Positions 15,595-25,418 of a stretch of 49,285 nt of DNA are shown piece by piece. The notes under the pieces are model-generated. The model was not told where the DNA came from. It made no database searches and saw nothing but the letters and a program-made list of their open reading frames with translations. The position numbers and the translations under genes are program-made. Position 1 is the stretch's first letter. Each line of letters opens with the position of its first letter. Origin of the DNA: Verrucomicrobiota bacterium (GTDB lineage Bacteria; Verrucomicrobiota; Kiritimatiellia; SS1-B-03-39; UBA6053); contig JAFIGD010000037.1 in NCBI GenBank assembly GCA_020831625.1, positions 1 through 49,285 of the forward strand. The letters are read 5' to 3'.

Positions 15595-16907
15595 ACGATG
15601 TTAAACCGTTCGGAGAGAATTCGGTGAATGGGGACGTTGTTGCGCAGGAGTTCGGCTTCGACCATGTTCATGACTTTGGTGGCCGCGCACATGAAAAAAT
15701 CGGTGTGTTTGCAGTCCGCCGGGATGACTTCGCGGACGAGTTCCTCGGTGATGTAGCCGGTGCGGCCCTCCCAGCCGGGCTCGGGGCGGCTGAGGATGTG
15801 AATCACTTCCAGATTCAGCGCCTTTTCCATTTCCTGAAGTTCGCTGAGAAACAGAATTTCTTTTTGGTTGGGATTGGCGTCGACGAGCACGCATTTGCGC
15901 ATGTCGTTGCGGTCCCGGAGGGTGCGGAGAATGCTCATGATCGGAGTGATGCCGGCGCCGGTGGCGAAAAAAACAGCGGGGGTTTTTGCGCTTTTGGACA
16001 GTTTAAAGGCTCCGTAGGGACCTTCGAGGTAGACGCGGGTGCCTTTTTCGACGCCGCGCCAGGAGGAGGTGAAGTCGCCGATGGGTTTGGCGGTGAAGCT
16101 GATGTGTCCGCATTTTTCGCCGGAGGAAAAGGAAAAGGGGTGTTGCTGGAGGCTGTACGGGGAGGGCCCGACGGTCATCCAGGCGTATTGGCCGGCGTCG
16201 AATTTGATGCCGTCATGCCCGACCGGATTGACTTTGATGGTGGTGCCGCTGCCGCGGTGGGCTTTGACATCGATCACTTCATAAGGGTGTTTTTTCATTT
16301 GCATGGGGCGCACCACGCGGACTTGAATCAGAGAGTACACGGTGATTCCGACAAAGGCGATGATGTAGGCTGTTTGCCACCATTGATAGGTGTGATGGGC
16401 GACCTGGAGGACATGAACGAGTCCGATGAGCACCACCAGCAGGGAAAGAACGCCGTGGCTGAGGCGCCACCACTCGTAGACGAGTTTGAAGCGTTTTCGC
16501 CACAGAGAGAGCACGACCACGAGGACGGTGCAAATGACGGCGAGGGTGAGGGCGGCGGCGCGGGGGAGGTTGACGGAGGGATCCAGGTAGGACAGAAATT
16601 TGCTGTCGGCGTAGAAGAGGATCAGCGGGTGGGCCAGGGTCAGGACCATGGCCCCAATGCCGGCGGCGTAGTGGAACTGGAGCAGGTGGTCGGCACCCAC
16701 CTGGGGGGCGATCTCCCGCCAGCGTCCGGTGATGGCGAACTGGAGGCACATCATGGTCAGACCGACAAAGCCCAGCGCGACCCCGAATTCGGTCCAGAAT
16801 CCGCGGGTGGATTTCATGGGGCCGGCGATCACAAGCAGGAGCGGAGACAGCGTGAGGATCACGTAGAGGACTGTCCATTTGAAAAGATGGGAGGGACTGG
16901 CTTTCAT
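15591..16907 (-). CDS. Ferric reductase-like transmembrane flavoprotein
   Basis: The protein has 438 residues. The N-terminal half has about six membrane helices with paired histidines suited to b-type haem (HLLQFHYAAGIGAMVLTLAH and RLSHGVLSLLVVLIGLVH). The C-terminal half is a ferredoxin-NADP reductase module: flavin segment QHPFSFSSG, nucleotide segment FFATGAGITPIMSILRTL, and the final MCAATKVMNMVEAELL. Such proteins move electrons from NAD(P)H across the membrane to ferric iron, oxygen or quinone-type acceptors; the acceptor here is unknown. The start has a purine-rich GAGAGAGAA upstream. The gene is divergent from the GH28-type gene. Confidence 0.88.
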   Translation of the reverse strand: MKASPSHLFKWTVLYVILTLSPLLLVIAGPMKSTRGFWTEFGVALGFVGLTMMCLQFAITGRWREIAPQVGADHLLQFHYAAGIGAMVLTLAHPLILFYADSKFLSYLDPSVNLPRAAALTLAVICTVLVVVLSLWRKRFKLVYEWWRLSHGVLSLLVVLIGLVHVLQVAHHTYQWWQTAYIIAFVGITVYSLIQVRVVRPMQMKKHPYEVIDVKAHRGSGTTIKVNPVGHDGIKFDAGQYAWMTVGPSPYSLQQHPFSFSSGEKCGHISFTAKPIGDFTSSWRGVEKGTRVYLEGPYGAFKLSKSAKTPAVFFATGAGITPIMSILRTLRDRNDMRKCVLVDANPNQKEILFLSELQEMEKALNLEVIHILSRPEPGWEGRTGYITEELVREVIPADCKHTDFFMCAATKVMNMVEAELLRNNVPIHRILSERFNIV

Positions 16908-17038
16908 GGTTCTCTCTCTTCGCGTGTGGTGAGGTGCAATGCAAATCCTTTTGGGCGGATTCTTCCCCGGATTGAGGTTGATCCCCGCGTCCGTTCCGAA
17001 TAGAGAGTTCTAAAGCTTCCTTTTTGATCATTTTAATT

Positions 17039-18493
17039 ATGAATATTCGTATTTTTTCAAAGCCCGATGCCACGGAGACTCTTTGTACCGCTGTGATTCA
17101 GCAGGCGATTGACCGGGTGTCGGCTGCGGGCGGCGGGCGGGTGACTGTGGAGGCCGGGGTGTATGGGACGGGCATGTTGCGGCTGAAAGACAATGTGGAC
17201 CTGCATTTGGAGCGGGGGGCGGTGCTGAAGGCTTCGGGCCGGGTGGAGGATCATTTGCCGCTGGTTGAATCGGCGGGGAGCGGGGATTACTGGCGGCAGG
17301 GGGGCGGTTCGTTTCATTTGCTGGTCGCGCAGGGCTGTCGGAATGTGGCGCTGACGGGGAGCGGGCGGCTGGACGGCAACGGAACGGCCTGGTACGATCC
17401 GGTGGATCCGGGCACGGACTGGCCGCGGCCGCGGGATGCGGATTGGCGGCGCATGGGGGCGCTGGTGTTGTTTACGGAATGCAGTGATGTGACGATTCAG
17501 GGCGTTCAGTTGGGCAATGTCTGCAACTGGACGCTGCATGTGCATGAATGTGATGACGTGCGGATCCGGGACATCCGGATCGTGAATCCGCCGCAGGCTC
17601 CGAATTCGGACGGAATTGATATCACCGGATGCCGGGATGTGACGGTGACGGGCGCGCACATTGACACCGGGGATGACGCGATTTGTTTGAAGACACTGCC
17701 GGGAGGCCGGTCCTGTGAGAATGTGGTGGTGAGCCAGTGTGTGCTGCGCACGCATTGCGTGGCGCTGAAGCTGGGGGCGACGGAGAGTTTTCAGGATATG
17801 CGCAATGTGGTGTTCAGCGACTGCGCGGTGTCGGGCAGTCACCGGGTGCTCGGCATTTACAGTCTGGAGGGCGCGGTGATTGAGCACGTGCTGTGCCGGA
17901 ACATCACCTTTGACACCCGCACGCCGCTGATGTTTCCGCGGCCGTTGCATGTGGATTTGCGGGGGCATCGGGAGGCATCGAAGGTCGGTGCAATCCGGAA
18001 TATTCAGATCTGCGGGTTTTCCGGGGAAAGCAACGGGCGGAGTCTGTTGACCGCGCAGCCGGGGACGATGCTGGAGGATCTTCTGATTTCGGACTTTTTT
18101 CTGCGGGTGCCGGCGTTTGATGATCCGGCCCGTCACGGGGCGGAATTCGGCGGCGCGCAGTTCTCCAACCGGTCGCCCCGGGCCCGCACGGAGCGGGCGG
18201 CGTTTGTGTTTGAGAACGCCCGGGGCGTGGACATGGAGCGGATTCGGGTCCGCTGGCCGGAGGACGGCGCGGAGATTCCGGAGGGGTGGCGGTTTGAGCG
18301 CAAGCTGGCGAACGGGACGCACCGGGTGTTTGTGCCGGAGGACTGGGCGCTGGATGCGGACACGCCGGTGCACGCGGTGTCGGCGCACAATGTGCATGGC
18401 GGTCATTTGGACACCACCGCGCTGCGGGGATGGCAGGGAGGCAGCGCGGCATTTTTAGAGGCTTCGGACTGGAATTTAACCACATATTACTAA
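17039..18493 (+). CDS. GH28-type right-handed beta-helix enzyme (polygalacturonase-like), no signal peptide
   Basis: This 484-residue protein has parallel beta-helix repeats and the GH28 signatures NSDGID (189-194) and GDD (211-213), where the catalytic aspartates lie. The position of the usual (G/S)HG motif reads THC (238-240), and no clear RIK motif is visible, so the substrate may not be homogalacturonan. There is no signal peptide (it begins MNIRIFSKPDATETL), so the enzyme appears cytoplasmic and may act on imported oligosaccharides. An upstream in-frame ATG (17024) is less likely. It leads an operon with a glycosyltransferase (13-nt gap). Confidence 0.78.
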   Translation: MNIRIFSKPDATETLCTAVIQQAIDRVSAAGGGRVTVEAGVYGTGMLRLKDNVDLHLERGAVLKASGRVEDHLPLVESAGSGDYWRQGGGSFHLLVAQGCRNVALTGSGRLDGNGTAWYDPVDPGTDWPRPRDADWRRMGALVLFTECSDVTIQGVQLGNVCNWTLHVHECDDVRIRDIRIVNPPQAPNSDGIDITGCRDVTVTGAHIDTGDDAICLKTLPGGRSCENVVVSQCVLRTHCVALKLGATESFQDMRNVVFSDCAVSGSHRVLGIYSLEGAVIEHVLCRNITFDTRTPLMFPRPLHVDLRGHREASKVGAIRNIQICGFSGESNGRSLLTAQPGTMLEDLLISDFFLRVPAFDDPARHGAEFGGAQFSNRSPRARTERAAFVFENARGVDMERIRVRWPEDGAEIPEGWRFERKLANGTHRVFVPEDWALDADTPVHAVSAHNVHGGHLDTTALRGWQGGSAAFLEASDWNLTTYY

Positions 18494-18506
18494 GGAGAAA
18501 CAGATT

Positions 18507-19886
18507 ATGGCAAATATCGGATTCATACAGCATCGGTTGGGACGTACAGACGGCGTATCGCTGGAGGTGGACAAGTTCCGCGCGATTTTGGAGCGGAACG
18601 GGCACACGGTTCATTATTTGGCGGGGAATGAGGATGTTCCGGGGGGGCAGTGTATTCCCGAGTTGTATCCTTTTCATCCGGTGACCCAGCGGATTCTGCA
18701 GAACGCGACCCGTGAGTTGAAAGATTACGCCAACGCCGGGGAGCTGCTGGCGGAAGTTCGGACCCATGCGGACCGGATCAAACCGGGGATGCTGCGGTTT
18801 ATTCGGGAGAATAAGCTGGATCTGATCTTTCCGAATAATCTGCAGTCCGTGGGGTACAATCTGCCGGGGATGCTGGCGCTGCACGAGGTGATCCGGGAGA
18901 CGGGCATCCGGACAGTGTGCCACAATCACGATTTCTGGTGGGAGGACAGCGGGGAGGTGTATCCGACGGGACCGGAGGTGGTGGCGTTTTATGAGGAGCA
19001 CGCGCCGCCTACGGATGCGAATGTGAGTCATTTGGTGATCAACCGCCTGGCGCAGGCCGAGTTGAAGGCACGGACGGGCGCGGAGGCGCGGGTGGTGCCG
19101 AACGTGTTTGATTTCACCCAGCCCTCCTGGGTGCCGGACGACGATAATGCCGATTTCCGCGCGTCGCTGGGACTGCGTCCGCACGATGTGTTTTTCCTGC
19201 AGGCGACCCGGATTCTGGACCGCAAGGGGGTGGAACTGGCGATTGATGTGCTGGCGGAACTGAACCGTCCGGAGAACCGGGCGGCGCTGATGGCGGGGGC
19301 GCTTTACAACGGTGAAACCTTCCGGGAGGACAGCCGCCTGGTGCTGGTGTGCGCGGGGTATGTGGAGGGAATCGGTCTGAGTGGTTCCTATGAACAGAAT
19401 CTGGTGGACAAGGCGAAAGAGCTTGGCGTGGAGGTGCTGTGGTGCGGGGACCGGGTGAAGCACAGCCGCGGCCGGGATGAGCACGGGAAAATCTATTCGC
19501 TGTGGGACGCGTATGTCGGAGCGGATTTTGTGACCTATCCGAGTTACTGGGAAGGGTGGGGGAACCAGTTGATCGAGGCGGTCTTCGCCAAACTGCCGGT
19601 GCTGTTGTTTGAGTATCCGGTGTATGTTTCGGATCTGCGCATGGCGGACTTTCAGGTGGTGTCGCTCGGGGAAACCCTGTCGGGGCGGGATGACCGCGGG
19701 CTGGTGACGGTGTCGCCGGTCGAGGTTGAGCGGGCGGCGGCGGGGGTGATCCGGTATTTGCGCGATCCCGACGCGAGGCGGGCGGCGGTTGAGCACAACT
19801 TCGCCTGCGCCAAGGCCTTGTATTCCTATGAGGCGCTGGAGGGAATTCTGGCGACGGTGCTGGAGGAGAACGGACTTCAATTATGA
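18507..19886 (+). CDS. GT4-like glycosyltransferase
   Basis: This 459-residue GT-B-fold protein begins MANIGFIQHRLGRTDGVSLE, with the glycine-containing loop typical of GT4 enzymes. The C-terminal Rossmann domain starts near RPHDVFFLQATRILDRKGVE and contains the E-x7-E motif EGWGNQLIEAV that binds the sugar nucleotide. A strong Shine-Dalgarno (AAGGAG) precedes the ATG. Donor and acceptor are unknown. Its position between a GH28-type enzyme and a cupin, all coupled, is unusual; a sugar phosphorylase or synthase-type role in saccharide turnover is possible but unproven. Confidence 0.82.
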   Translation: MANIGFIQHRLGRTDGVSLEVDKFRAILERNGHTVHYLAGNEDVPGGQCIPELYPFHPVTQRILQNATRELKDYANAGELLAEVRTHADRIKPGMLRFIRENKLDLIFPNNLQSVGYNLPGMLALHEVIRETGIRTVCHNHDFWWEDSGEVYPTGPEVVAFYEEHAPPTDANVSHLVINRLAQAELKARTGAEARVVPNVFDFTQPSWVPDDDNADFRASLGLRPHDVFFLQATRILDRKGVELAIDVLAELNRPENRAALMAGALYNGETFREDSRLVLVCAGYVEGIGLSGSYEQNLVDKAKELGVEVLWCGDRVKHSRGRDEHGKIYSLWDAYVGADFVTYPSYWEGWGNQLIEAVFAKLPVLLFEYPVYVSDLRMADFQVVSLGETLSGRDDRGLVTVSPVEVERAAAGVIRYLRDPDARRAAVEHNFACAKALYSYEALEGILATVLEENGLQL

Positions 19887-20314
19887 ATCCGCTAAAGCCG
19901 TCCTGTATTGAACTTTTGACGGATGAGGCGTTTGCGCCTTTCGGACAGGTGCTGCGCCGCGATCCCGGTGGCGAATTGTTTCAGCCGGTGTTCGCGGACA
20001 ACGCAGGCGCGGGCTGGCGGGTGGCGCTGCTGGAGGTGCCGCCCGGACCGCTGGGGCGCATCCACCATCATCCCGACAGCGAAGAGTGCTTCGCGCCGCT
20101 GTTCGGGAAGGCGTTCATCGTGGTGGCGGAGCCGGACCGCCCGGAGATTCTGCGCTGCTTCCGGCTGGATGAGCCGGTGTGTGTCCGCCGGAATGTCTGG
20201 CATGAAGTGATTTCGAGCGAACCCGCACGGATCTTTATTGCGGAAAACGCTCGCATCACCGGAGAACCTCTATATTTTGATCCGATGATCATCTTCGAAA
20301 GTGTCATTGAATGA
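19883..20314 (+). CDS. Ureidoglycolate lyase-fold cupin protein
   Basis: The protein has 143 residues. The opening IELLTDEAFAPFGQVLRRDP matches the AllA/ureidoglycolate lyase family start, and the cupin barrel carries HHHPDSEECFAPLFG and NVWHEVISS. AllA releases urea from ureidoglycolate, but no allantoin genes are nearby and many relatives have sugar-related roles. Both ends overlap neighbours by ATGA (glycosyltransferase upstream, corA downstream). Its function in this operon is unknown. Confidence 0.68.
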   Translation: MNPLKPSCIELLTDEAFAPFGQVLRRDPGGELFQPVFADNAGAGWRVALLEVPPGPLGRIHHHPDSEECFAPLFGKAFIVVAEPDRPEILRCFRLDEPVCVRRNVWHEVISSEPARIFIAENARITGEPLYFDPMIIFESVIE

Positions 20315-21414
20315 GTGCACCAACCTCCATTCCGGATGTGCCTGAAGAGGACATGCTGTCGGATCGTTTTCCGGGGTCGGCGCCCGGCATTCTGATTCCG
20401 CCCGAGGATTCACCTGAGCCGGTAATTGATGTGGTTATATCAGGCGACAACACCCGGACGGTTCACGGCGATGTGTCGGTTTCAGAAGTAAAGCGGCTCT
20501 ATGAAAGCCTGGAACCCTCACAATGGATTTGGGTGGATGTGAACGGCCTGGCGGATGTGAAGGTGATTAGCGGCCTGGGGGACGTGTTTGGATTTCACCG
20601 ACTCAGTCTGGAGGACGCTCTGCATCTGAGACAGCGCCCCAAGGTTGATCCTTACGACAGTTATCAGTATTTGGTGGTTCAGGTTCCGTATTTTCTTGAG
20701 GATACCCTTGATTTTGAGCAGGTTTCTCTCTTTGTGGGATCAAGTTTTCTGGTGACACTTCAGGCGTACCGGATCAACCAGCTACAGTCGCTCCATGAGA
20801 GAATCGGTCGAAAAGGTGGTCGGCTGGTGAGCAGCCAGACGGATTATCTGGCTTATGCGGCTCTGGATGTGTTGGTGGATCAGGTTTTTCCGGTCCTGGC
20901 GCGTGTGGACGAGAAAATGGACGCGTTGGAGGAGAACTTATTGACATCAAGCGGCAAAGAGGTGATTGCGGATATTCACGCGATGCGAAACGAAGTGACC
21001 GCATTGCGTCGAACGCTGTGGCATCAGGTCCTCCTGGTGCAACAGATTATGGGGCCTGTCGGTGAGTGGGTTCAGCGTGAGACCCGTCCTTACCTCCGGG
21101 ACGTGCTCGATCATGCGGAACGGGCGCTGGGATTGGCGGAGCAACAGCGGGAGACCTGTTCCGGATTCTTTGAACTTCATAACTCGGTGAACAGCGCTCA
21201 ATTGAATGAGATTATTAAAGTGCTGACCATTATTTCCACGGTGTTTATCCCGCTGACCTTTATTGCCGGCGTATACGGGATGAATTTTGAGAATATGCCG
21301 GAGTTGTATTGGCCCGGCGGATATCTCTTTGCCTGGGGCTTGATGTTTGCCTGTGCCGGGGGTATGGTCCTGATGTTCCGCCGCCGGGGATGGATTGGCG
21401 GCAAAAAGAAATAA
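20311..21414 (+). CDS. corA: CorA-type magnesium/cobalt channel
   Basis: This 367-residue protein has a long cytoplasmic N-terminal funnel with extended helices (VLVDQVFPVLARVDEKMDAL, then a coiled helix), followed by the pore helix and the selectivity motif YGMNFENMPE near the C-terminus. A second membrane helix (YLFAWGLMFACAGGMVLMF) and a basic tail follow. CorA pentamers carry Mg2+ (or Co2+/Ni2+) inward. The gene starts within the cupin stop (ATGA) and ends 6 nt before the DUF432-like gene. Confidence 0.93.
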   Translation: MSAPTSIPDVPEEDMLSDRFPGSAPGILIPPEDSPEPVIDVVISGDNTRTVHGDVSVSEVKRLYESLEPSQWIWVDVNGLADVKVISGLGDVFGFHRLSLEDALHLRQRPKVDPYDSYQYLVVQVPYFLEDTLDFEQVSLFVGSSFLVTLQAYRINQLQSLHERIGRKGGRLVSSQTDYLAYAALDVLVDQVFPVLARVDEKMDALEENLLTSSGKEVIADIHAMRNEVTALRRTLWHQVLLVQQIMGPVGEWVQRETRPYLRDVLDHAERALGLAEQQRETCSGFFELHNSVNSAQLNEIIKVLTIISTVFIPLTFIAGVYGMNFENMPELYWPGGYLFAWGLMFACAGGMVLMFRRRGWIGGKKK

Positions 21415-21420
21415 CGGTTT

Positions 21421-22221
21421 ATGAAACGCTCACACAACATTTCGAAAGAGTTTTGGAAGCCTTTCAAGGTGAAGGACCAGCAGGTTCGCGGGTTTAGCTT
21501 CGGTCCACTTCAGATTTGGTTGAAACGGGACGAGGACGACTGGCTGGTGATGGTGTGGCGGGCTGCGGACCTTACCCTGACCGATTGTGTGCTGGATGTG
21601 AAGGATGAGCCGCCGGAGTCGGGGACCTGGCGGCGGCTGGGTTCCGTCGCGGCTTCGCCCGAATTGCGGCTCGCGCCGATGATGCCGAACCGTCCGGTGG
21701 TGGTGCGGCCGGAAGTGGCCTACACGATTCTGCCCGGCGAAAAAGTCCAGTTTTATGTGGGCGTTCCGCTTTGGGTCGGGTTGTTCAGCGCGGGGAATGT
21801 GCTGCTGATCGAGGAGCCGGTGCTGGAGTTGTCGAACACCTGGTTCGGCACGCCGATGGAGGGCGAGCTGGCCTATGCGATGCGGACGCTGGCGAAACGG
21901 CAGGTGGAGGATCTTGACTTTCACCCCTGGCGGGCGGTGTGTCCGGTGCGGATTAAAAATCAGAGCAAAGAGAAACTTCAGTTCGAGCGGATTTGTCTGC
22001 GGGTGAGGTACCTCGACTTGTATCAGGATCCGGTTCACGGCCTTTGGGCGAATGACTCGGGGTTGACGGTGCGTGGGGACAGCAACTGGAGCCGCATCAC
22101 ATATGCGCGGGGGGCACCGTCGGAATTGAAAAAAGCCGAGCTGCTCGAAAAAGCGCGGGATGAGGTGCGGGGCGGATTTTCGTTGAAATCCCTGACCGGC
22201 GCGGGAGGGTTTTTCCAATGA
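21421..22221 (+). CDS. DUF432-like protein preceding mscS
   Basis: This 266-residue soluble protein is rich in beta-strand-like segments (FSFGPLQIWLKRDEDDWLVMV; PVRIKNQSKEKLQFERICLR). It resembles DUF432 proteins, which I recall as typically encoded beside mechanosensitive channels; the context here agrees, since mscS starts inside its stop codon (ATGA). There is no signal peptide or membrane helix. The conserved WFGTPMEGELAYAM segment is a good marker for searching. Molecular function is unknown; a channel-gating or accessory role is inference. Confidence 0.65.
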   Translation: MKRSHNISKEFWKPFKVKDQQVRGFSFGPLQIWLKRDEDDWLVMVWRAADLTLTDCVLDVKDEPPESGTWRRLGSVAASPELRLAPMMPNRPVVVRPEVAYTILPGEKVQFYVGVPLWVGLFSAGNVLLIEEPVLELSNTWFGTPMEGELAYAMRTLAKRQVEDLDFHPWRAVCPVRIKNQSKEKLQFERICLRVRYLDLYQDPVHGLWANDSGLTVRGDSNWSRITYARGAPSELKKAELLEKARDEVRGGFSLKSLTGAGGFFQ

Positions 22222-23099
22222 GCTGGTTTACCTGGGAACATGTAAAGGGCGTACTGGAATCCGCCTGGACTTCCGCTGCGCTGGTGATTTTGATCGGCTG
22301 GCCGGTCGTGCGGTTCTTCGCCGGTCAGGTGCGGAAAACATTAACGAAACGCTCCACGCCGCAGGCCAGCATGCTGGGATACCGCTTTGTACTGTATGGA
22401 GGGAGTGTGATCCTGGTGTTGACGGCCCTGGACCGGCTGGAGGTTCCCCTGTCCACGATCCTGGGTGCGGCGGGCATCGCCTCGGTGGCGATCGGTTTCG
22501 CGGCCCAGACCAGTCTGTCGAACTTGATCAGCGGCATTTTTTTGATTTGGGAAAAACCCTTTGGGGTGGAGGATGTGATTAAAAGCGGGGACACCACCGG
22601 TGTGGTGGTGGCGATTGATCTACTGTCCACGAAAATCAGAACGTTTGACAACATGCTGGTGCGGATTCCGAATGAGACGCTGATCAAAACGCAGACCACC
22701 AACATCACCCGGTTTCAGATCCGCCGGTTTGACATCAATTTGGGCGTGGCCTACAAGGAGGACATCGGCAAGGTGATTAAGATTTTGAAAGAGATCGCCG
22801 ACAAAAACCCCAACTGTCTGGATGAGCCGGAACCGCTGATTGTGTTTAAAGGGTTCGGCGACAGCGCCCTTGAGTTTTTGTTCGGGGTTTGGTTCGCCCG
22901 GGCGGATTTCCTGAAACTGCGCAATTCCATTCAGCGGGAGATCAAAGAGCGCTTTGACGCCGAAGGCATAGAGATTCCCTTCCCGCACCGGAGTTTGTAC
23001 GCGGGTGAGGCGAGCAAGCCGTTTCCGATCCGGCTGGTCCGGGATAAACCCGGACAAACGGGCCACAAGGAGGAGGCGGGGCCCGATTTTACAGACTAA
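22218..23099 (+). CDS. mscS: MscS-family small-conductance mechanosensitive channel
   Basis: The protein has 293 residues. Two or three N-terminal membrane helices end in the pore-lining TM3 (ILGAAGIASVAIGFAAQTSL), with the alanine/glycine packing pattern of MscS. The beta domain follows (FGVEDVIKSGDTTGVVVAID) with the family RTFDNMLVRIPNE segment, then a C-terminal alpha/beta cage. It releases osmolytes on hypo-osmotic shock. The gene is translationally coupled to the DUF432-like gene and ends convergently with a possible 56-residue gene. Confidence 0.93.
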   Translation: MSWFTWEHVKGVLESAWTSAALVILIGWPVVRFFAGQVRKTLTKRSTPQASMLGYRFVLYGGSVILVLTALDRLEVPLSTILGAAGIASVAIGFAAQTSLSNLISGIFLIWEKPFGVEDVIKSGDTTGVVVAIDLLSTKIRTFDNMLVRIPNETLIKTQTTNITRFQIRRFDINLGVAYKEDIGKVIKILKEIADKNPNCLDEPEPLIVFKGFGDSALEFLFGVWFARADFLKLRNSIQREIKERFDAEGIEIPFPHRSLYAGEASKPFPIRLVRDKPGQTGHKEEAGPDFTD

Positions 23100-23266
23100 C
23101 GGGTTCGGGTGTAGACGATCAATTTGATAAGTTTTTCGCCGGTGGGGTCGAACTGTGCGTCGATTTTCTCCTGTTGGGCACCGCGAATCAGCACAAAAAC
23201 CGAGGGCTGGGGCAACCGGATCTTTGGCGGGGTTTTGGGTTTGAAAAAATCTTTGAAGGCGATCAT
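23096..23266 (-). CDS. Possible small protein, 56 residues, function unknown
   Basis: The frame encodes MIAFKDFFKPKTPPKIRLPQ, then a protein-like stretch (SVFVLIRGAQQEKIDAQFD) and a basic end (YTRTR). It fills the otherwise empty gap between mscS and ftsH, overlaps the mscS stop by 4 nt in convergent orientation, and has balanced composition. Against it, there is no Shine-Dalgarno, and the frame continues far upstream as an antisense shadow of ftsH. Similarity to a conserved short family would settle it. Confidence 0.45.
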   Translation of the reverse strand: MIAFKDFFKPKTPPKIRLPQPSVFVLIRGAQQEKIDAQFDPTGEKLIKLIVYTRTR

Positions 23267-23353
23267 TAGGGAGTCTACCAGGTTGATTTTGCCCCATGAC
23301 CTGCTATGTTGCAAGCTCGTATCCGCATTCTCTATGAAACTATTGAAGACTTT

Positions 23354-25405
23354 ATGAATTCCGAAACCCCCAAAACCCCTCCCAATCCGCGCGATCCTGA
23401 TGGACCGCAACGCATGCCCACCCGCAATTTCGCCACGATCCTGGCGGTGTTGATTTTGACCTTTGTGCTGATGCAATTGGCGATGGGAAACCGCGCTCAG
23501 CCGGAGACCATCGCGTTTATTCCGGATTTCCAACGGATGGTGGAGGAGGGGCAGGTCACGCAGGTGAATGTGGTGCGCAACGGAATGGGCGGTCATCATT
23601 TGCTGGTGCAGTCCCGTTTGGCGGATCCGACCGGAAATCCGATGGAATACAAGGTCGAATGGGTGTTGACGGATTCGAATATGCTGTGGATTCAGGAGAA
23701 TGTGCCCAAAGTTCGCGTGACCCAGGCTAACACAATGCTGCGGGACGTGCTCTGGAGCATCGGCCCGTTTATGATTGTGATGATTCTGGTGTACTTCATC
23801 TTCATTCGCCAAATGCGCGCGGCCGGCAAGGGTGCGATGAGTTTCGGCAAGAGCCGGGCGAAAATGCTGACGCGTGACAAGAACAAGATCACGTTTAAAA
23901 ACGTGGCCGGGGTGGAGGAGGCCAAAGAGGAGGTCGTTGAAATTATTGAGTTTTTGAGTGATCCCAAGCGGTTTCAAAAGCTGGGCGGACGGATTCCGAA
24001 GGGGGTTTTGCTGTCCGGACCGCCCGGAACCGGGAAAACCCTGCTGGCCAAAGCAATCGCCGGCGAGGCGGATGTACCGTTTTTCAGCATCAGCGGCTCC
24101 GACTTTGTGGAAATGTTCGTCGGGGTGGGCGCGAGCCGTGTCCGCGACATGTTTGAACAGGGCAAACGCCATGCGCCCTGTATTATTTTCATTGATGAAA
24201 TCGATGCCGTGGGCCGCAGCCGTTTCAGCGGAATCGGCGGGGGGCACGACGAACGCGAGCAGACGCTGAACGCCCTGCTGGTGGAGATGGACGGCTTCGA
24301 TACCCAGGAGGGGGTCATCATTATCGCGGCCACGAACCGGCCGGATGTGCTGGACAACGCGCTGCTGCGTCCCGGCCGGTTTGACCGTCAAATCACGGTG
24401 GACCTGCCCACGCTCGAGGGCCGGGTGGAGATCATGCGGATTCACACGAAAAATATCCGGGTTTCGGCGGATGTCGATTTGTCGGTGGTGGCCCGGGGCA
24501 CACCGGGGTTCAGCGGCGCGGATTTGGCGAACCTGACCAATGAGGCAGCGCTTCAGGCGGCCCGTCGCAATGCGGAGTCGGTTGAACTCGAGGACTTTGA
24601 GGAGGCCCGGGACAAAGTGCGTTTCGGCCGTGAGCGCCGCGGCAAGATGATGGATGACAGCGAAAAGCTGGCCACGGCTTATCACGAGGCGGGTCATGCG
24701 ATTGTGCTGCATTTGCTGGATCACACCGAACCGGTGCATAAAGTGACGATTATTCCACGCGGCAGTTCGCTGGGGTCCACGATGCAGCTTCCGGAGCGGG
24801 ATCAATATCACACCGGCAAGAAAAAGCTGGAGGCGATGCTGGTCGGCTTTATGGGTGGCCGTGCGGCGGAGGAAATTGCGATGGACGATATCTGCACCGG
24901 CGCGGTCAGCGACATTGAGCGCTCCACGCAGATTGCGCGGGCGATGGTGTGCCGTTTCGGCATGAACGATGATCTCGGTCCGCAGGCCTTCGGCAGCAAC
25001 GATGAGACTATGTGGATGGGCCGGGAGGTGAGCCGCACCCAACACATCAGTGAGGAGACCGCGCGTAAGATTGACCAGGCGGTGACCACGCTGCTGAAGC
25101 ACAGCCATGAGGAGGCGGTGCGGATTCTGACGGAGAACCGCGAGGCGCTGGACACCATGGCCAAGCTGTTGGTGGAACGCGAGACAATCGACGGACGGGA
25201 TGTGGACGATATCGTCAAGCACAACCGGATCCGCACGCCGGAAGAGCGGGGCGATCCGCCACCGAAAGCGCCGCCTTCGGACGCGCTGGTTCCTTTGGAG
25301 GAGCAGGCGGACAAACTGGTGGAAGCCTCTGAGCCGGACACCAAAGTCTCCGCTTCAGCGGACGAGAAAGAATCCGGTCCCGAGCCCAGTCCGAATCCCG
25401 CCTGA
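23354..25405 (+). CDS. ftsH: ATP-dependent zinc metalloprotease FtsH
   Basis: FtsH is a membrane AAA+ protease that degrades damaged and regulatory membrane proteins. The sequence has an N-terminal membrane helix ([19 protein letters not shown]), a periplasmic domain, a second helix ([16 protein letters not shown]), Walker A GPPGTGKT, Walker [10 protein letters not shown], the second region of homology [17 protein letters not shown], and the zinc site HEAGH. The tail is acidic and proline-rich. The start [12 protein letters not shown] (23354) is preferred over the ATG at 23306, because the leader it removes has no family similarity and a GAAG lies upstream. Confidence 0.95.
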   Translation: MNSETPKTPPNPRDPDGPQRMPTRNFATILAVLILTFVLMQLAMGNRAQPETIAFIPDFQRMVEEGQVTQVNVVRNGMGGHHLLVQSRLADPTGNPMEYKVEWVLTDSNMLWIQENVPKVRVTQANTMLRDVLWSIGPFMIVMILVYFIFIRQMRAAGKGAMSFGKSRAKMLTRDKNKITFKNVAGVEEAKEEVVEIIEFLSDPKRFQKLGGRIPKGVLLSGPPGTGKTLLAKAIAGEADVPFFSISGSDFVEMFVGVGASRVRDMFEQGKRHAPCIIFIDEIDAVGRSRFSGIGGGHDEREQTLNALLVEMDGFDTQEGVIIIAATNRPDVLDNALLRPGRFDRQITVDLPTLEGRVEIMRIHTKNIRVSADVDLSVVARGTPGFSGADLANLTNEAALQAARRNAESVELEDFEEARDKVRFGRERRGKMMDDSEKLATAYHEAGHAIVLHLLDHTEPVHKVTIIPRGSSLGSTMQLPERDQYHTGKKKLEAMLVGFMGGRAAEEIAMDDICTGAVSDIERSTQIARAMVCRFGMNDDLGPQAFGSNDETMWMGREVSRTQHISEETARKIDQAVTTLLKHSHEEAVRILTENREALDTMAKLLVERETIDGRDVDDIVKHNRIRTPEERGDPPPKAPPSDALVPLEEQADKLVEASEPDTKVSASADEKESGPEPSPNPA

Positions 25406-25418
25406 CGGAAAGGGACGG

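Noticed and set aside
17904-19880. 658-residue minus-strand frame
   Set aside because: It is antisense to the GH28-type and GT4-like genes, both of which have strong motifs.
23096-25222. 708-residue minus-strand frame opposite ftsH
   Set aside because: It is antisense to a clear ftsH, with His/Arg/Gln-rich composition. Only its last 56 codons, outside ftsH, are considered as a possible gene.
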